This document shows, one piece after another, positions 31,977-40,627 of a DNA stretch of 64,000 bases. The position numbers and the translations under genes are program-made. Source of the DNA: JBBQXH01 sp963710975 (lineage in GTDB: Bacteria; Actinomycetota; Thermoleophilia; Gaiellales; Gaiellaceae); contig CAVQCG010000005.1 in the NCBI GenBank assembly GCA_963710975.1, forward strand, positions 496,001-560,000, read 5' to 3'. A model generated the notes under the pieces. The model was not told where the DNA came from. It did not search any database and worked only from the letters and a program-made list of their open reading frames with translations. Each line of letters starts with the position of its first letter. The stretch's first letter is position 1.

Positions 31977-33536
31977 ATGAACGATCCGATCCTCGTCGTT
32001 GGCGCGGGCCCGGTCGGCCTCGTCGCTGCGGCAGAGCTCGCTCGCGGCGGTATCCCGGTCAGGATCATCGACGTGCTGCCCGCGCCCTCGCCATGGTCGA
32101 AGGCAGTTGCGGTGCACTCCCGGACCATGGAGCACTTCCGCTCGCTGGGCGTCGACGAGGAGATCCTGGCGTCCGGCGTGACGGTGCCGAGGGTTTCGCT
32201 GGTCTCCGGTGACAGGACGCTCGCCGAGGTCGACTTCTCAGCGGTCGAGTCGGCGTTCCCGTACATGGTCTGCCTCCCCCAGGATGCAACCGAGGCGATC
32301 CTGACCGACAAGCTCCTCGACCTCGGAGTCGAGATCGAGCGCGGCGTCGAGCTCGTCGGCCTCACGCAGGACGACACCTCCGCAACGGCCACCTTCCGTG
32401 ACGCGAACGGCGAGACCGAGGCCACCTTCTCCTACGTCGCGGGCTGTGACGGGGGCCACTCGACGGTCCGCCGCCTCGTCGGAACCCAGCTCGAAGGCAC
32501 CTTTCACGGCGTCCAGTTCTTGCTCGCAGACTGCGATGCCGAGCACGATCTCGACCGCGACCGCATGATCATGTTCTTCCACGACTCCGGCATGCTCGGC
32601 CTCTTTCCGCTGCAAGGGAAGCGGTGCCGCCTCGTGATCCAGCTCGAGCACGGGCTCCCGACGGGGAGCGAGCCGACGCTCGAGGCGACGCAGCGCCTGG
32701 CCGATGAGCGGACAGGCTCGAAGCTCCGCCTGCACGATCCGCGCTGGCTCACCTCGTTCGAGATCCACTTTGGCCAGGTGCCGCGGTACCGGTACGGACG
32801 GGCGTTCCTCGCCGGCGACGCGGCGCACATCCACAGCCCCGCCGGAGGGCAGGGGATGAACACCGGGATCCAGGACGCCGCGAACCTCGGCTGGAAACTT
32901 CGGCTTGCGTGGGCAGGTGCGGCTTCGCCCGGGTTGCTCGACTCGTATCACGCCGAGAGACACCCGGTCGGCGCATCGGTCGTCCGGCTGTCGACGCTCA
33001 TGACCCGTGGCGGCACCGCCCGCGGGACGGTCGCACAGCATGCCCGGAACGTGCTGGCTGCGCTCGTCCTGGGACACACCCGCGCCGCCGGCGGGCTCGT
33101 GGACCGGATCGCCGAGACGTCGACCGCGTATCACGAGAGTCCGATCGTCGGCGGACTACCACGAAGCACGAGCAACGGCGGACTGCGTCCCGGCGACCAC
33201 GCACCGGATGCCGGCGGTCTCGAGAACGTGCTCGACCCGACCGTACACACGATCGTCCACGTCGCGGGGACGAGCCCCGAGCCGAGCCGAGCGGCAGCTG
33301 TCGCGATGCACAGGAACTTCGGGCCGCTCGTCCGCAACGTTCTCGTCGTCGGTGATGCGACCGACGGCGACGGGTTCGACGAGGTCCTGGTCGACCCGGC
33401 AGGAGCCGTCGCCGCCCGTTACGGCTCGAAGGACGGACTGCTCGTCATCGTCAGACCGGACGGGTATCTCGCGTACCTCGGCGAGCCTGTCGATCTGCCC
33501 GCGGCCGAGCGACTCCTCTCGACGACCATCGCGTAA
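31977..33536 (+). CDS. FAD-dependent aromatic monooxygenase (PheA/TfdB family)
   Basis: 519 aa. FAD-binding VVGAGPVGLVAAAELARGG at the start, the DG-like GCDGGHSTVRRLVG (residues about 155-168), and GDAAHIHSPAGGQGMNTGIQD near 285. The C-terminal thioredoxin-like domain (VRNVLVVGDATDGDGFDE, then DGYLAYLGE) is typical of phenol-hydroxylase-type enzymes and tetracycline-resistance-like monooxygenases. A flavin-dependent hydroxylation with NAD(P)H is expected; the substrate is unknown. It follows the gamma-glutamyl hydrolase by 51 bp and could be co-transcribed. Confidence 0.88.
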   Translation: MNDPILVVGAGPVGLVAAAELARGGIPVRIIDVLPAPSPWSKAVAVHSRTMEHFRSLGVDEEILASGVTVPRVSLVSGDRTLAEVDFSAVESAFPYMVCLPQDATEAILTDKLLDLGVEIERGVELVGLTQDDTSATATFRDANGETEATFSYVAGCDGGHSTVRRLVGTQLEGTFHGVQFLLADCDAEHDLDRDRMIMFFHDSGMLGLFPLQGKRCRLVIQLEHGLPTGSEPTLEATQRLADERTGSKLRLHDPRWLTSFEIHFGQVPRYRYGRAFLAGDAAHIHSPAGGQGMNTGIQDAANLGWKLRLAWAGAASPGLLDSYHAERHPVGASVVRLSTLMTRGGTARGTVAQHARNVLAALVLGHTRAAGGLVDRIAETSTAYHESPIVGGLPRSTSNGGLRPGDHAPDAGGLENVLDPTVHTIVHVAGTSPEPSRAAAVAMHRNFGPLVRNVLVVGDATDGDGFDEVLVDPAGAVAARYGSKDGLLVIVRPDGYLAYLGEPVDLPAAERLLSTTIA

Positions 33537-33570
33537 GTCGAGGTTCGGAACCCGGGCGCCAAGGGCCGAC

Positions 33571-33599
33571 TTGTGCACTAGAAGTGTTTTACATATACT
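33571..33599 (+). promoter_or_regulatory. Sigma70-like promoter before the PadR gene
   Basis: TTGTGC (33571-33576), a 17-bp spacer, then TATACT (33594-33599), in an AT-rich island unusual for this window. TGCAC/GTGCA arms flank the -10 region (33573-33577 and 33606-33610) and could be part of an operator. Transcription would start near 33606, about 65 nt before the GTG I chose for PadR. Nothing else was seen between 33537 and 33671. Confidence 0.55.
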
Positions 33600-33671
33600 G
33601 GTCACGTGCATAGAGGTAGACATCCGAGACGAGCCACGCGCTGCCGGTGGTATGAAGCCGGCAGCTGGCAC

Positions 33672-34004
33672 GTGCGAGGCCGCATCGAGCGGTTCATCGA
33701 ACCGGCTCTGCTGCTCGTTCTCTCGCAGGGCACGATGCACGGCTACGACCTTCTCGAACGCGTAGCCGAGCTCACGGGCGACGAGCGCGGCCTCGATCTC
33801 GGAAACCTCTATCGCGTCCTACGTGCCCTCGAGCACGAAGGCTTCGTCCGCTCGGAGTGGCACGCCGAGCTTCAGGGGCCGGCAAAGCGCGTCTACGAGA
33901 TCACGGACAGCGGCCGGAGCCTCCTCGTCACCTGGGCCGATGCCCTGCGCAGGACGCGTGCAGACATAGACGGATTCCTGACGAAAGTCGACGAAGGGAG
34001 GTGA
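33672..34004 (+). CDS. PadR-family transcriptional regulator
   Basis: 110 aa from the GTG at 33672, chosen because family members begin with RGRIERFIEPALLLVL; the frame stays open further upstream but over the promoter. Winged helix-turn-helix: GTMHGYDLLERVAEL, LDLGNLYRVLRALEHEGFV (recognition helix), YEITDSGRSLLVTWADAL and a C-terminal helix for dimerisation. PadR proteins repress detoxification or efflux genes and often themselves. A tiny His-rich gene follows 2 bp after its stop. Confidence 0.88.
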   Translation: MRGRIERFIEPALLLVLSQGTMHGYDLLERVAELTGDERGLDLGNLYRVLRALEHEGFVRSEWHAELQGPAKRVYEITDSGRSLLVTWADALRRTRADIDGFLTKVDEGR

Positions 34005-34006
34005 CG

Positions 34007-34198
34007 ATGCGTAGACACCACAGACACGGCTACGGACGCGGCTGCGGGCCGGGCGGCTTTCAGCGCAGGTTCGACCGCGAGCAGTGGCTCGAGCGACTGG
34101 AGGAACACCAGAAGGACCTCGAGCAGGAGATCGCCGACCTGGCCGATCTCATCAAGCGGCTGAAGGACGAGAAACCGGCCGAACAGCCCACGATCTAG
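34007..34198 (+). CDS. Small His/Gly-rich coiled-coil protein, 63 aa
   Basis: Not recognised as a named family. 63 aa with the strongest ribosome site of the region (GGGAGGTG, 5 nt before the ATG). The N-terminus RRHHRHGYGRGCGPGGF is rich in His, Arg, Gly with one Cys; the rest (RFDREQWLERLEEHQKDLEQ, EIADLADLIKRLKDEK) is a charged coiled coil. It directly follows padR with 2 bp between, so it is probably co-expressed. Similar small proteins are often annotated beside PadR genes. A metal- or partner-sensing accessory is a guess. Confidence 0.65.
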   Translation: MRRHHRHGYGRGCGPGGFQRRFDREQWLERLEEHQKDLEQEIADLADLIKRLKDEKPAEQPTI

Positions 34199-34273
34199 CA
34201 ACCGGTAGAGCGATCCGGCGGGGGCCGAACGTGTTCGGCCCCTCCGCGTTGCCGGGTGGATTACGCTTGGCGC

Positions 34274-35227
34274 GTGCAGGCGGTCGTGCTCAGAGAGTTC
34301 GGTGGGACGCTCGAGGTCGAGGAACGCCCGACTCCGGCAGCCTCCGACGAGGGAACGCTGCTTCGCGTCACCGCGTGCGGCGTGTGCCATTCAGACCTCC
34401 ACGTGGTCGACGGGCACTTCTCGACGACGCCGCTCCCGATCGTGCTCGGGCACGAGATCGCGGGCGAGGTCGAGGGGCTCGGCAACGTCCTCGTCTACAC
34501 GCCGTGGGGCTGCGGCACGTGCCGCTTCTGCGCGGCGGGGGACGAGATGATCTGCCCGAACGGCCGCGAGGCCGGGCTTTTCCGCGACGGCGGGTACGCG
34601 GAGTACATGGTCGTGCCCTACCCCCGCTACCTCTATCCGATCGGCGACCTCGATCCGGTGAAGGCGGCGCCACTGGGGTGCGGCGGGCTGACCGCATACC
34701 GGGCTGTGAAACATGCGCTTCCCTGGCTCGGAGCCGGGAAACGTGCGCTCGTGATCGGCGCCGGCGGGCTCGGGCAGTTCGCCGTCCAGTACCTTCGAAT
34801 CCTCTCGGACGCTTCGGTCACGGTGGCCGACATCTCGCCCGAGAAACGCGAGCGATCTCTCGAGCTCGGTGCCGAGGAGGCGCTCCAACCGGACGAGGTC
34901 GAAGCACCCTTCGACGCCGTCCTCGATTTCGTCGGCGCACAGGACACGCTCGAGCTCGGCGCGCGAGTCGTCGACCGCAAGGCGATGCTCGCCGTCGTCG
35001 GGCTGTTCGCAGGCCGGATCCCGTTCGGGCTCGGCGCCGTACCGCACGAGGCACACTTCATGTCGAGCATCTGGGGCTCGCTGACTGAGCTGGGCGAGCT
35101 CATCGCCCTCGCACAACGAGAGCCTCTCGAGTACACCATCGAGACAATGCCGCTCGCCGACGCGCAGGCGGCTCACGAGCGTGTTCGGCTCGGAGAGGCA
35201 AAGGGAAGGATCGTGCTGATTCCATGA
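34274..35227 (+). CDS. Zinc-type alcohol dehydrogenase
   Basis: 317 aa from the GTG at 34274. Catalytic zinc site ACGVCHSDLHVVDGHF and GHEIAGEVEG, structural-zinc loop CGTCRFCAAGDEMIC with four cysteines, then the Rossmann motif VIGAGGLGQFAVQYLRIL (residues about 155-172). It lacks part of the usual insert and is shorter than the 350-aa norm. Its stop overlaps the ferredoxin start by 4 bp. An alcohol or nicotinoprotein-type dehydrogenase is likely; the substrate is unknown. Confidence 0.88.
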   Translation: MQAVVLREFGGTLEVEERPTPAASDEGTLLRVTACGVCHSDLHVVDGHFSTTPLPIVLGHEIAGEVEGLGNVLVYTPWGCGTCRFCAAGDEMICPNGREAGLFRDGGYAEYMVVPYPRYLYPIGDLDPVKAAPLGCGGLTAYRAVKHALPWLGAGKRALVIGAGGLGQFAVQYLRILSDASVTVADISPEKRERSLELGAEEALQPDEVEAPFDAVLDFVGAQDTLELGARVVDRKAMLAVVGLFAGRIPFGLGAVPHEAHFMSSIWGSLTELGELIALAQREPLEYTIETMPLADAQAAHERVRLGEAKGRIVLIP

Positions 35228-35442
35228 ACGTCTTCATCGAGATCGACGAGAACATCTGCATCGGCGTCGGTAAGTGCGAGGAGGTCGAGCCGAATGCGGT
35301 CGAGCTTGGCGACGACGGCGTCTCGCGTCCGCTGCCGGGGATCGCGCTGCCCGAGGATCGCGCCGAGACGATCTGCAAGAACTGCCCGAGCGGCGCCATC
35401 GCGATCGCGGGGCCGGCGCCGGACGACGCCGAAGTGGCGTAG
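35224..35442 (+). CDS. Small iron-sulfur ferredoxin of the P450-partner type
   Basis: 72 aa. Acidic one-cluster ferredoxin: NICIGVGKCEEVEPNAVELG supplies the first cysteines and ETICKNCPSGAIAI the last, which fits a 3Fe-4S (or 4Fe-4S) cluster. Such ferredoxins pass electrons to bacterial cytochrome P450s, and a P450 gene lies about 4 kb downstream at 39313-40569. Co-translated with the alcohol dehydrogenase through a 4-bp overlap. Confidence 0.85.
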   Translation: MNVFIEIDENICIGVGKCEEVEPNAVELGDDGVSRPLPGIALPEDRAETICKNCPSGAIAIAGPAPDDAEVA

Positions 35443-35448
35443 GCGCGC

Positions 35449-36132
35449 TCAGCCGTCGGAGCGGCCATCCGACGGGTTCGCCATGCGCTCGAGGCCGGCG
35501 ATCGCGAAGGTGAGAGCGGCGTCGAACGCCCGTGCCGGCTCGAAGGGCGAGGCCAGATACCGGGCCGCCCCGACCAGGTTCGGGAAATCGTTCGGCGGAA
35601 GCGTCTCTAGTCGAATGCGGACCGCGCGCGCCAGGTTGGCCCGTTCGTCCTCGGAGCGTGCCGGCCCCAGCTCGGTCTCCGCAGCAAGGACTGCCAGGAC
35701 GAATCTGATGAACTGCGTGTACAGGAAGCTCGCCTCCCGGTAGTCACCACGTATCCGATGGAACGTGCCGACGAGCGACTCGGCGACGCGAAGGGCGTGC
35801 GGGGTCAGGAGCGGCCGAGTCGAGATCAACGGGATGACTGACGGATGGCGGAGGAGCGCGGTGCGAATCGAAGAGGCCTGCACGCGCACGCGTTCCTGCC
35901 AGCTCTCCACATCGGTCTCGATCTCGATCGTGCCAAGGACGAGGTCGGCGATCCCGTCGAGGAGATCGTCCTTGCTCTCGACGTACCGGTAGAGGGCCAT
36001 CGGAGTCACCCCGAGGTCCACGGCAAGCCGCCGGAGGCTGAGTGCGGCGAGGCCGTACGTGTCGGCGAGCGCCAGAGCGGCCTCAAGAACCCGGTCGCGG
36101 CCAAGCCGTGCGGTGTCGACTGAAGTACTCAT
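35449..36132 (-). CDS. TetR-family repressor
   Basis: 227 aa. N-terminal helix-turn-helix: RDRVLEAALALADTYGLAAL, LRRLAVDLGVTPMALYRYVE, SKDDLLDGIADLVLG, typical of the TetR group with YVESKDDLLD. The C-terminal ligand domain (residues about 70-227) is helical. It is divergent from an EmrB/QacA-type exporter over a 96-bp gap that carries two copies of a 15-bp pseudo-palindrome, so it most likely represses both genes and releases them when it binds the exported compound. Confidence 0.92.
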   Translation of the reverse strand: MSTSVDTARLGRDRVLEAALALADTYGLAALSLRRLAVDLGVTPMALYRYVESKDDLLDGIADLVLGTIEIETDVESWQERVRVQASSIRTALLRHPSVIPLISTRPLLTPHALRVAESLVGTFHRIRGDYREASFLYTQFIRFVLAVLAAETELGPARSEDERANLARAVRIRLETLPPNDFPNLVGAARYLASPFEPARAFDAALTFAIAGLERMANPSDGRSDG

Positions 36133-36165
36133 CAACTTCCCTTCCGTGTAACGGCCAGCGACTAA

Positions 36166-36180
36166 GTATACACCGTATAG
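36166..36180. promoter_or_regulatory. TetR operator candidate, site 1
   Basis: GTATACACCGTATAG, an inverted repeat TATAC-N3-GTATA. It matches site 2 (36188-36202) at 12 of 15 positions and is AT-rich against a GC-rich background. It lies 34 bp upstream of the TetR start codon. Confidence 0.6.
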
Positions 36181-36187
36181 CTCAATG

Positions 36188-36202
36188 GTCTACGCCGTAT
36201 AC
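36188..36202. promoter_or_regulatory. TetR operator candidate, site 2
   Basis: GTCTACGCCGTATAC, the second copy of the shared pattern GT[AC]TAC[AG]CCGTATA[GC], centred 22 bp (about two helical turns) from site 1 and 27 bp before the exporter ATG. Spacing on the same DNA face favours cooperative binding of two dimers. Confidence 0.6.
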
Positions 36203-36228
36203 CAGCGGCGACTACTCGGAGGTGAGGC

Positions 36229-37665
36229 ATGGAACGCTCGACGAATCGAAAGTGGCTGGCTCTCGCGGCCGTCTCGTCTGCGGTGGCCGCGACCGCGATC
36301 GACAACACGGTCGTGAACGTCGCACTCCCGTCCATCCAGGCTGATCTCGGGCTTTCCCGGAGCGGCCTCGAATGGATCGTCAACGGCTACATCCTGGCCT
36401 TTGCCGCGCTTCTTCTGACCGGGGGACGGCTCGCCGACGCGTTCGGGCGGAAACGGCTGTTCCTGCTCGGGTTCGCCGTCTTCACCGGCGCCTCGCTGTT
36501 CGGCGGCTTCGCAGGCAGCGAGGCGTTACTCGTTGCCGCCCGCGTCGTTCAGGGGGCCGGCGCGGCGCTGATGATCCCGGCGACGCTCGCGATCATCTCG
36601 CACGCCTTTCCGGAAAAGGAGCGTGGCAAGGCGATCAGCATCTGGGCCGCGGTCGGCGCGCTCGGCTTCGCGGTGGGCCCAGCGGTCGGTGGGCTCCTCA
36701 CCGAGCACGTGGACTGGAGCTGGATCTTCTGGATCAACCTCCCCGTCGGCCTCGGAGGGTTCCTCCTGGGGCGATTCGGGATCGACGAGAGTCATGACAG
36801 CACCACCGGTAGGTCGCTCGATCTCGCCGGCCTCCTCCTCTCGGGTGTCGGTCTCCTCGCGCTCACCTACGCCCTGGTCGAGGGCAATCGCTACGGCTGG
36901 TCGTCGGCCACGATCATCGGTGTCTTCGGTGCCGCGCTCGTTGCCTTCATAGCGTTCACACTGCTCGAGCGACACAAGACCAATCCCATGCTCGACCTCT
37001 CGCTCTTTCGCTCACGCGCCTTCACGGGCGGGAACCTCGTCCTCATTCTCTCGGGATTCGGCCTCTTCGGCGTCTTCTTCTTCCTGTCCCTCTACTTGCA
37101 GGGAATCGTCGGCCTCTCACCCATACAGGGCGGTCTCGCCTTTGCTCCGATCGCCGCGATCATCATCGTGTCCGCGCCGCTCAGCGCGAAGCTCTCCGAG
37201 CACTTCGGAACCGCACCGGTCGTGGCCTCAGGGATGGTGCTTCTCGGAACTGGCCTCTACGTCATCGCCGGTGCGGGCGAGCACGCCGGATACCTCGCGG
37301 TCCTTCCCGGCCTTCTTGTTGCCGGACTCGGCTCGGCTCTCACGACCCCCCTGACCACCGCGGTGATCGCGAGCGTGCCGGCTGCCAAGGCAGGCGTCTC
37401 GTCGGGTGTACTCAACACGTCACGCGAGCTGGCGGGCTCACTCGGAATCGCCGTCATGGGTGCGATTCTTGCGGCTCGCGAGGGCAGCGCCCTCGACCAC
37501 GGCGCCTCGCCGAGCGCGGCATTCGTCAGCGGCTACTCGCACGCGCTCACGATCGGCGCCGCCGTCATGGTCGCGGGCGCCCTGGTTGCAGCGGTCGCAC
37601 TTCCGAAACGGACTCGGCCCCTGTCCCTGCCACGACGGAGACGTCTCGAGGAAACGACGGCCTGA
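36229..37665 (+). CDS. DHA2-type MFS multidrug exporter (EmrB/QacA family)
   Basis: 478 aa integral membrane protein with about 14 hydrophobic spans. Motif D1/motif A features: DNTVVNVALPSIQADLG in span 1, EWIVNGYILAFAALLLTGGR, LADAFGRKRLFLLG and RVVQGAGAALMIPATLAII. Large central loop and long span series as in QacA. Proton-coupled export of drugs or hydrophobic compounds is expected. Controlled by the divergent TetR protein through the paired operators upstream. Confidence 0.92.
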   Translation: MERSTNRKWLALAAVSSAVAATAIDNTVVNVALPSIQADLGLSRSGLEWIVNGYILAFAALLLTGGRLADAFGRKRLFLLGFAVFTGASLFGGFAGSEALLVAARVVQGAGAALMIPATLAIISHAFPEKERGKAISIWAAVGALGFAVGPAVGGLLTEHVDWSWIFWINLPVGLGGFLLGRFGIDESHDSTTGRSLDLAGLLLSGVGLLALTYALVEGNRYGWSSATIIGVFGAALVAFIAFTLLERHKTNPMLDLSLFRSRAFTGGNLVLILSGFGLFGVFFFLSLYLQGIVGLSPIQGGLAFAPIAAIIIVSAPLSAKLSEHFGTAPVVASGMVLLGTGLYVIAGAGEHAGYLAVLPGLLVAGLGSALTTPLTTAVIASVPAAKAGVSSGVLNTSRELAGSLGIAVMGAILAAREGSALDHGASPSAAFVSGYSHALTIGAAVMVAGALVAAVALPKRTRPLSLPRRRRLEETTA

Positions 37666-37715
37666 GAGGTCCGAGCAGCCACCGGTCTGTGCACCGGGCT
37701 CCGCCCGAAATGTAC

Positions 37716-37739
37716 GGAGGCCGGCATCCGCCGGCCTCC
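37716..37739 (+). terminator. Terminator hairpin after the exporter gene
   Basis: GGAGGCCGG, a 6-nt loop, CCGGCCTCC: a perfect 9-bp stem 50 bp after the exporter stop, in the gap between convergent genes. No U-run follows. It probably ends transcription from one or both sides. Confidence 0.5.
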
Positions 37740-37759
37740 GTTGAGCGTTGCGACCGCTT

Positions 37760-37857
37760 CGCGTCCGCTGTGCGGCCGAGACTCTCGCCTCGGCCTTCGT
37801 GGACCGTCGCGGCCGGCTCCGCGTCCGCTGTGCGGCCGAGGCTCTCGCCTCGGCCTT
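37760..37857. repeat. Two tandem copies of a 38-bp hairpin-bearing repeat, period 60
   Basis: Copies at 37760-37797 and 37820-37857 differ at one base (GAGACTC versus GAGGCTC). Each contains GGCCGAG and CTCGGCC arms able to form a 7-bp hairpin. They fill the rest of the gap between the exporter and the convergent ALDH gene (ends 37856). They could be paired terminators or a local expansion of a REP-like element. Confidence 0.6.
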
Positions 37858-39289
37858 ACACGCCACCGAGGACGACGAGGCGCTCTTCGGTCATCTCGCG
37901 AATCGTGTACGACGGGCCTTCCTTCGTGTTCCCGGAAGCCTTCGTGCCGCCGTAGGGCATCTGGTCGACACGCCACTCGGGCGCCTCGTTGATCATCACG
38001 CTGCCGAACTCGAGCGCGCCCGTCGCCTTGATCGCCGGATCGATCGAGCGTGTGAAGATCGCAGACTGAAGCCCGTAGTCCGTGGCATTGGCAAGTTCGA
38101 AGCCTTCCTCGAGCGAGTCGTACGGAGTGACCGAGCACACCGGCCCGAAGATCTCCTGCCGGCAGACGTTCATGTCCGGGGTCACGTCGGTGAGGACAGT
38201 TGGCCGGATGACACCGTCTTCCTCGACTCCGCCGCTCACCACCGTCGCACCGCCTGCCTTGGCCTCGTCGATCCACGAGAGGACGCGGTCGTGGTTGTCA
38301 CGGTCGATCACGGGGCCGACGTCGGTCGCGTCGTCCGCAGGGTCGCCCGTCTTGAGCGCGTCGACCTTCGGCACGAGTGCCGAGACGAAGTCGTCGAAGA
38401 TCTCCCGGCGCACGTAGACACGCTGCACGGAAACGCAGGTCTGGCCCGCAAAGCCGAACGCGTGCGTCGCGACCTTCTGCGCGGCGAGCTCGATATCGGC
38501 GTCGGCCTCGACGAGGACAGGGGACGCATTGCCGAGCTCGAGCGCGACCTTCTTCTTGAACGCCCGCTGGCGGATTCCCCAGCCGACGTCTCCAGAACCC
38601 GTGAAGGTGATCATCCGCACGCGCTCGTCGCCGGTGAGGACGTCGCCGATCTCCGAAGCCTTCCCTGGAATGACGCTGAGCCAGCCTGCGGGGAGTCCCG
38701 CCTCCTCGAGAATCCCGGCGAGGCGAAGCGCCGTGATCGGCGTCGAGCTCGCCGGCTTGAGAACCACGGCGCAACCGGCCGCCAGGGCGGGCGCAAGCTT
38801 GTGCGCGACGAGGTTGAGCGGGAAGTTGAACGGTGAGATCGCACCGATGACCCCGATCGGAACGCGGATCGTCCACGCGATGTGACCGGCGCCCGGCTGT
38901 GTCCCGGTGATCGGAACCATGTCGCCCGCGAGCCTGCGGGCCTCGCCGGCCGACAGGTTGTAGGTGTTCACGGCGCGCGCCGCCTCGATGCGGGCGTTCT
39001 TGATCGGCTTCCCCGCCTCGGACGAGATCGAGCGGCCAAGCTCCTCGTTTCGCTCCTCGATCAGCTTCGACGCCCGCTCGAGGATGTCTGCCCGCTGCCA
39101 GGCGGGAAGCGGATCTTGCATGGCGCGCTCGGCAGCGTCGATCGCGCGGCGCGCCTCGTCGGCGCCGGCCTTCGCGACTCTCGCAATCAGGTCGCCCGAG
39201 TAGGGAGAACGAACCTCGAGCCACTCTCCGGTCTCGATCCACTCGCCGTCCAGAAAGAGCGGCTCCTGGGTTGCGGTTACCGTGGCCAT
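37856..39289 (-). CDS. Aldehyde dehydrogenase (NAD(P)-dependent, non-acylating)
   Basis: 477 aa, standard length, without the N-terminal extension seen in the BMC enzyme. Motifs: ISPFNFPLNLVAHKLAPALA, KPASSTPITAL, FTGSGDVGWGI, catalytic Glu in ALELGNASPVLV, catalytic Cys in FAGQTCVSVQRV and QEIFGPVCSVTPY. The FAGQTCVSVQR context groups it with lactaldehyde/glyceraldehyde- and aromatic-aldehyde-type enzymes. It is followed by a P450 gene on the same strand (upstream, 23 bp gap), so it may oxidise an aldehyde that the P450 produces. Confidence 0.92.
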   Translation of the reverse strand: MATVTATQEPLFLDGEWIETGEWLEVRSPYSGDLIARVAKAGADEARRAIDAAERAMQDPLPAWQRADILERASKLIEERNEELGRSISSEAGKPIKNARIEAARAVNTYNLSAGEARRLAGDMVPITGTQPGAGHIAWTIRVPIGVIGAISPFNFPLNLVAHKLAPALAAGCAVVLKPASSTPITALRLAGILEEAGLPAGWLSVIPGKASEIGDVLTGDERVRMITFTGSGDVGWGIRQRAFKKKVALELGNASPVLVEADADIELAAQKVATHAFGFAGQTCVSVQRVYVRREIFDDFVSALVPKVDALKTGDPADDATDVGPVIDRDNHDRVLSWIDEAKAGGATVVSGGVEEDGVIRPTVLTDVTPDMNVCRQEIFGPVCSVTPYDSLEEGFELANATDYGLQSAIFTRSIDPAIKATGALEFGSVMINEAPEWRVDQMPYGGTKASGNTKEGPSYTIREMTEERLVVLGGV

Positions 39290-39312
39290 CGTTCAGTCCT
39301 TTCGTGAGATTG

Positions 39313-40569
39313 CTAGCGATGAACGACGCGGACGGGCATCGACTTGATGCCGTTCACGAAGTTCGAGCGGAGCCGCTCCGGCGACCCCGCGAGCTCGAAG
39401 CGAACGTTCCGCTCGATGATCTCCTCGAGCAGGATCTTGAGCTCGAGCCGTGCGAGGAAGGCGCCCAGACAGTAGTGCGGCCCGCCGCCGCCGAACGACA
39501 ACTCGTCGTTGGGCGTCCGGCCGACGTCGAGCCGGTACGGCTCCTCGTAGACCTCTTCGTCGTAGTTGGCCGAGACGTACCACATCACGACCTTGTCGCC
39601 CTCGGCGATCGGAACGCCCCGGATCTCCGTGTCGCGCGTCGCCGTTCGCCTGAAGTACATCACGGGGGAGGCCCAGCGGATCAGCTCTTCGACGGCGGTC
39701 GGTATGAGCGACTGGTCGTCGTAGAGACGGTCGAGCTGCTCGGGGCTCTCCATCAGGGCGAGCATCGCCTGGGAGATCGCCGTTCTCGTCGTCTCGTTCC
39801 CCGCGAAGACCATGAGCTGGAAGAAGTTCGTGTACTCGGCGTCGGTGAGCCGATCGCCGTCGACTTCGGCGTGGACGAGGCGCGAGACGAGGTCGTCGGT
39901 CGGATTCTTCCGGCGCTCCTCGCCGATCCTGCGTGCGTACTCGAAGAGCGCGTAGGACGCCGGGCTATTGAAGGGCAGCAGCCGGAGAGGCGTGGTATTC
40001 CCGTAGGCACCCGGGTCGAGCGGGATGTCCGAGGTGCCCTCGGCGAGATGGTTCGAGAGGTCGATCATCATCTCAGCATCCTCGTCCGGGATTCCCAGGA
40101 TCGAGACGATGACGTTGATCGGCAGCGGGGCCGCCACCCCGTCGACCCAGTCGAGCTCCCCCTTGGTGACTGCCGCGTCGAGCAGGCTCTGGGCGATCTC
40201 GCGCGTATAGGTCTCGTAGTCCTTGACCTTCCTCGGCGTGAACGCCGCACTGACGATCCGTCGCAGGCGCCCGTGCGGAGGCCCGTCGGTCTCGATCAAC
40301 GAACGGCGCGCCTCGAGGGCGTCGGGTTCGAGATCCCAGAGGTAGATGTGGCCCTTGGCGGACGAGAACGTGTCCGGGTCCCTCGACACGGCGACGACGT
40401 CGGCGTGCTTGGTCAGCGCCCAGAAGCCGCCGCCAGCCCAGTCCCATGGATGCCAGTGGACGGGATCCTCGCGACGAAGGAGCGCGAAGCTCTCGTGAGG
40501 CACACCGACCTGATAGAGCTCCTGGCTCGCGATGTCGACGGACTCGAGGTCTGCAGCCGAAACGCTCAC
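39313..40569 (-). CDS. Cytochrome P450
   Basis: 418 aa, soluble bacterial P450. I-helix oxygen-activation motif VFAGNETTRTAISQ (residues about 250-263), K-helix EELIRW, and heme-thiolate loop LSFGGGGPHYCLGAFLAR with the axial Cys near residue 365. DGPPHGRLRRIVSAAF is typical of the CYP125/142/124-like branch that hydroxylates sterol side chains or fatty acids. Redox partner could be the small ferredoxin at 35224-35442. It is co-directional with the ALDH and followed by it, suggesting sequential oxidation of a methyl group or alcohol. Confidence 0.93.
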   Translation of the reverse strand: MSVSAADLESVDIASQELYQVGVPHESFALLRREDPVHWHPWDWAGGGFWALTKHADVVAVSRDPDTFSSAKGHIYLWDLEPDALEARRSLIETDGPPHGRLRRIVSAAFTPRKVKDYETYTREIAQSLLDAAVTKGELDWVDGVAAPLPINVIVSILGIPDEDAEMMIDLSNHLAEGTSDIPLDPGAYGNTTPLRLLPFNSPASYALFEYARRIGEERRKNPTDDLVSRLVHAEVDGDRLTDAEYTNFFQLMVFAGNETTRTAISQAMLALMESPEQLDRLYDDQSLIPTAVEELIRWASPVMYFRRTATRDTEIRGVPIAEGDKVVMWYVSANYDEEVYEEPYRLDVGRTPNDELSFGGGGPHYCLGAFLARLELKILLEEIIERNVRFELAGSPERLRSNFVNGIKSMPVRVVHR

Positions 40570-40627
40570 AGTCCCTCGACGCTAGCACGGACCGGCGCGC
40601 GCGGCCAGCGAACGGATGCCGGCGCGG

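Noticed and set aside
37760..37857. A CRISPR array
   Set aside because: Only two repeat copies with a 22-bp spacer, strong internal hairpins in a terminator position, and no cas genes anywhere in the window.
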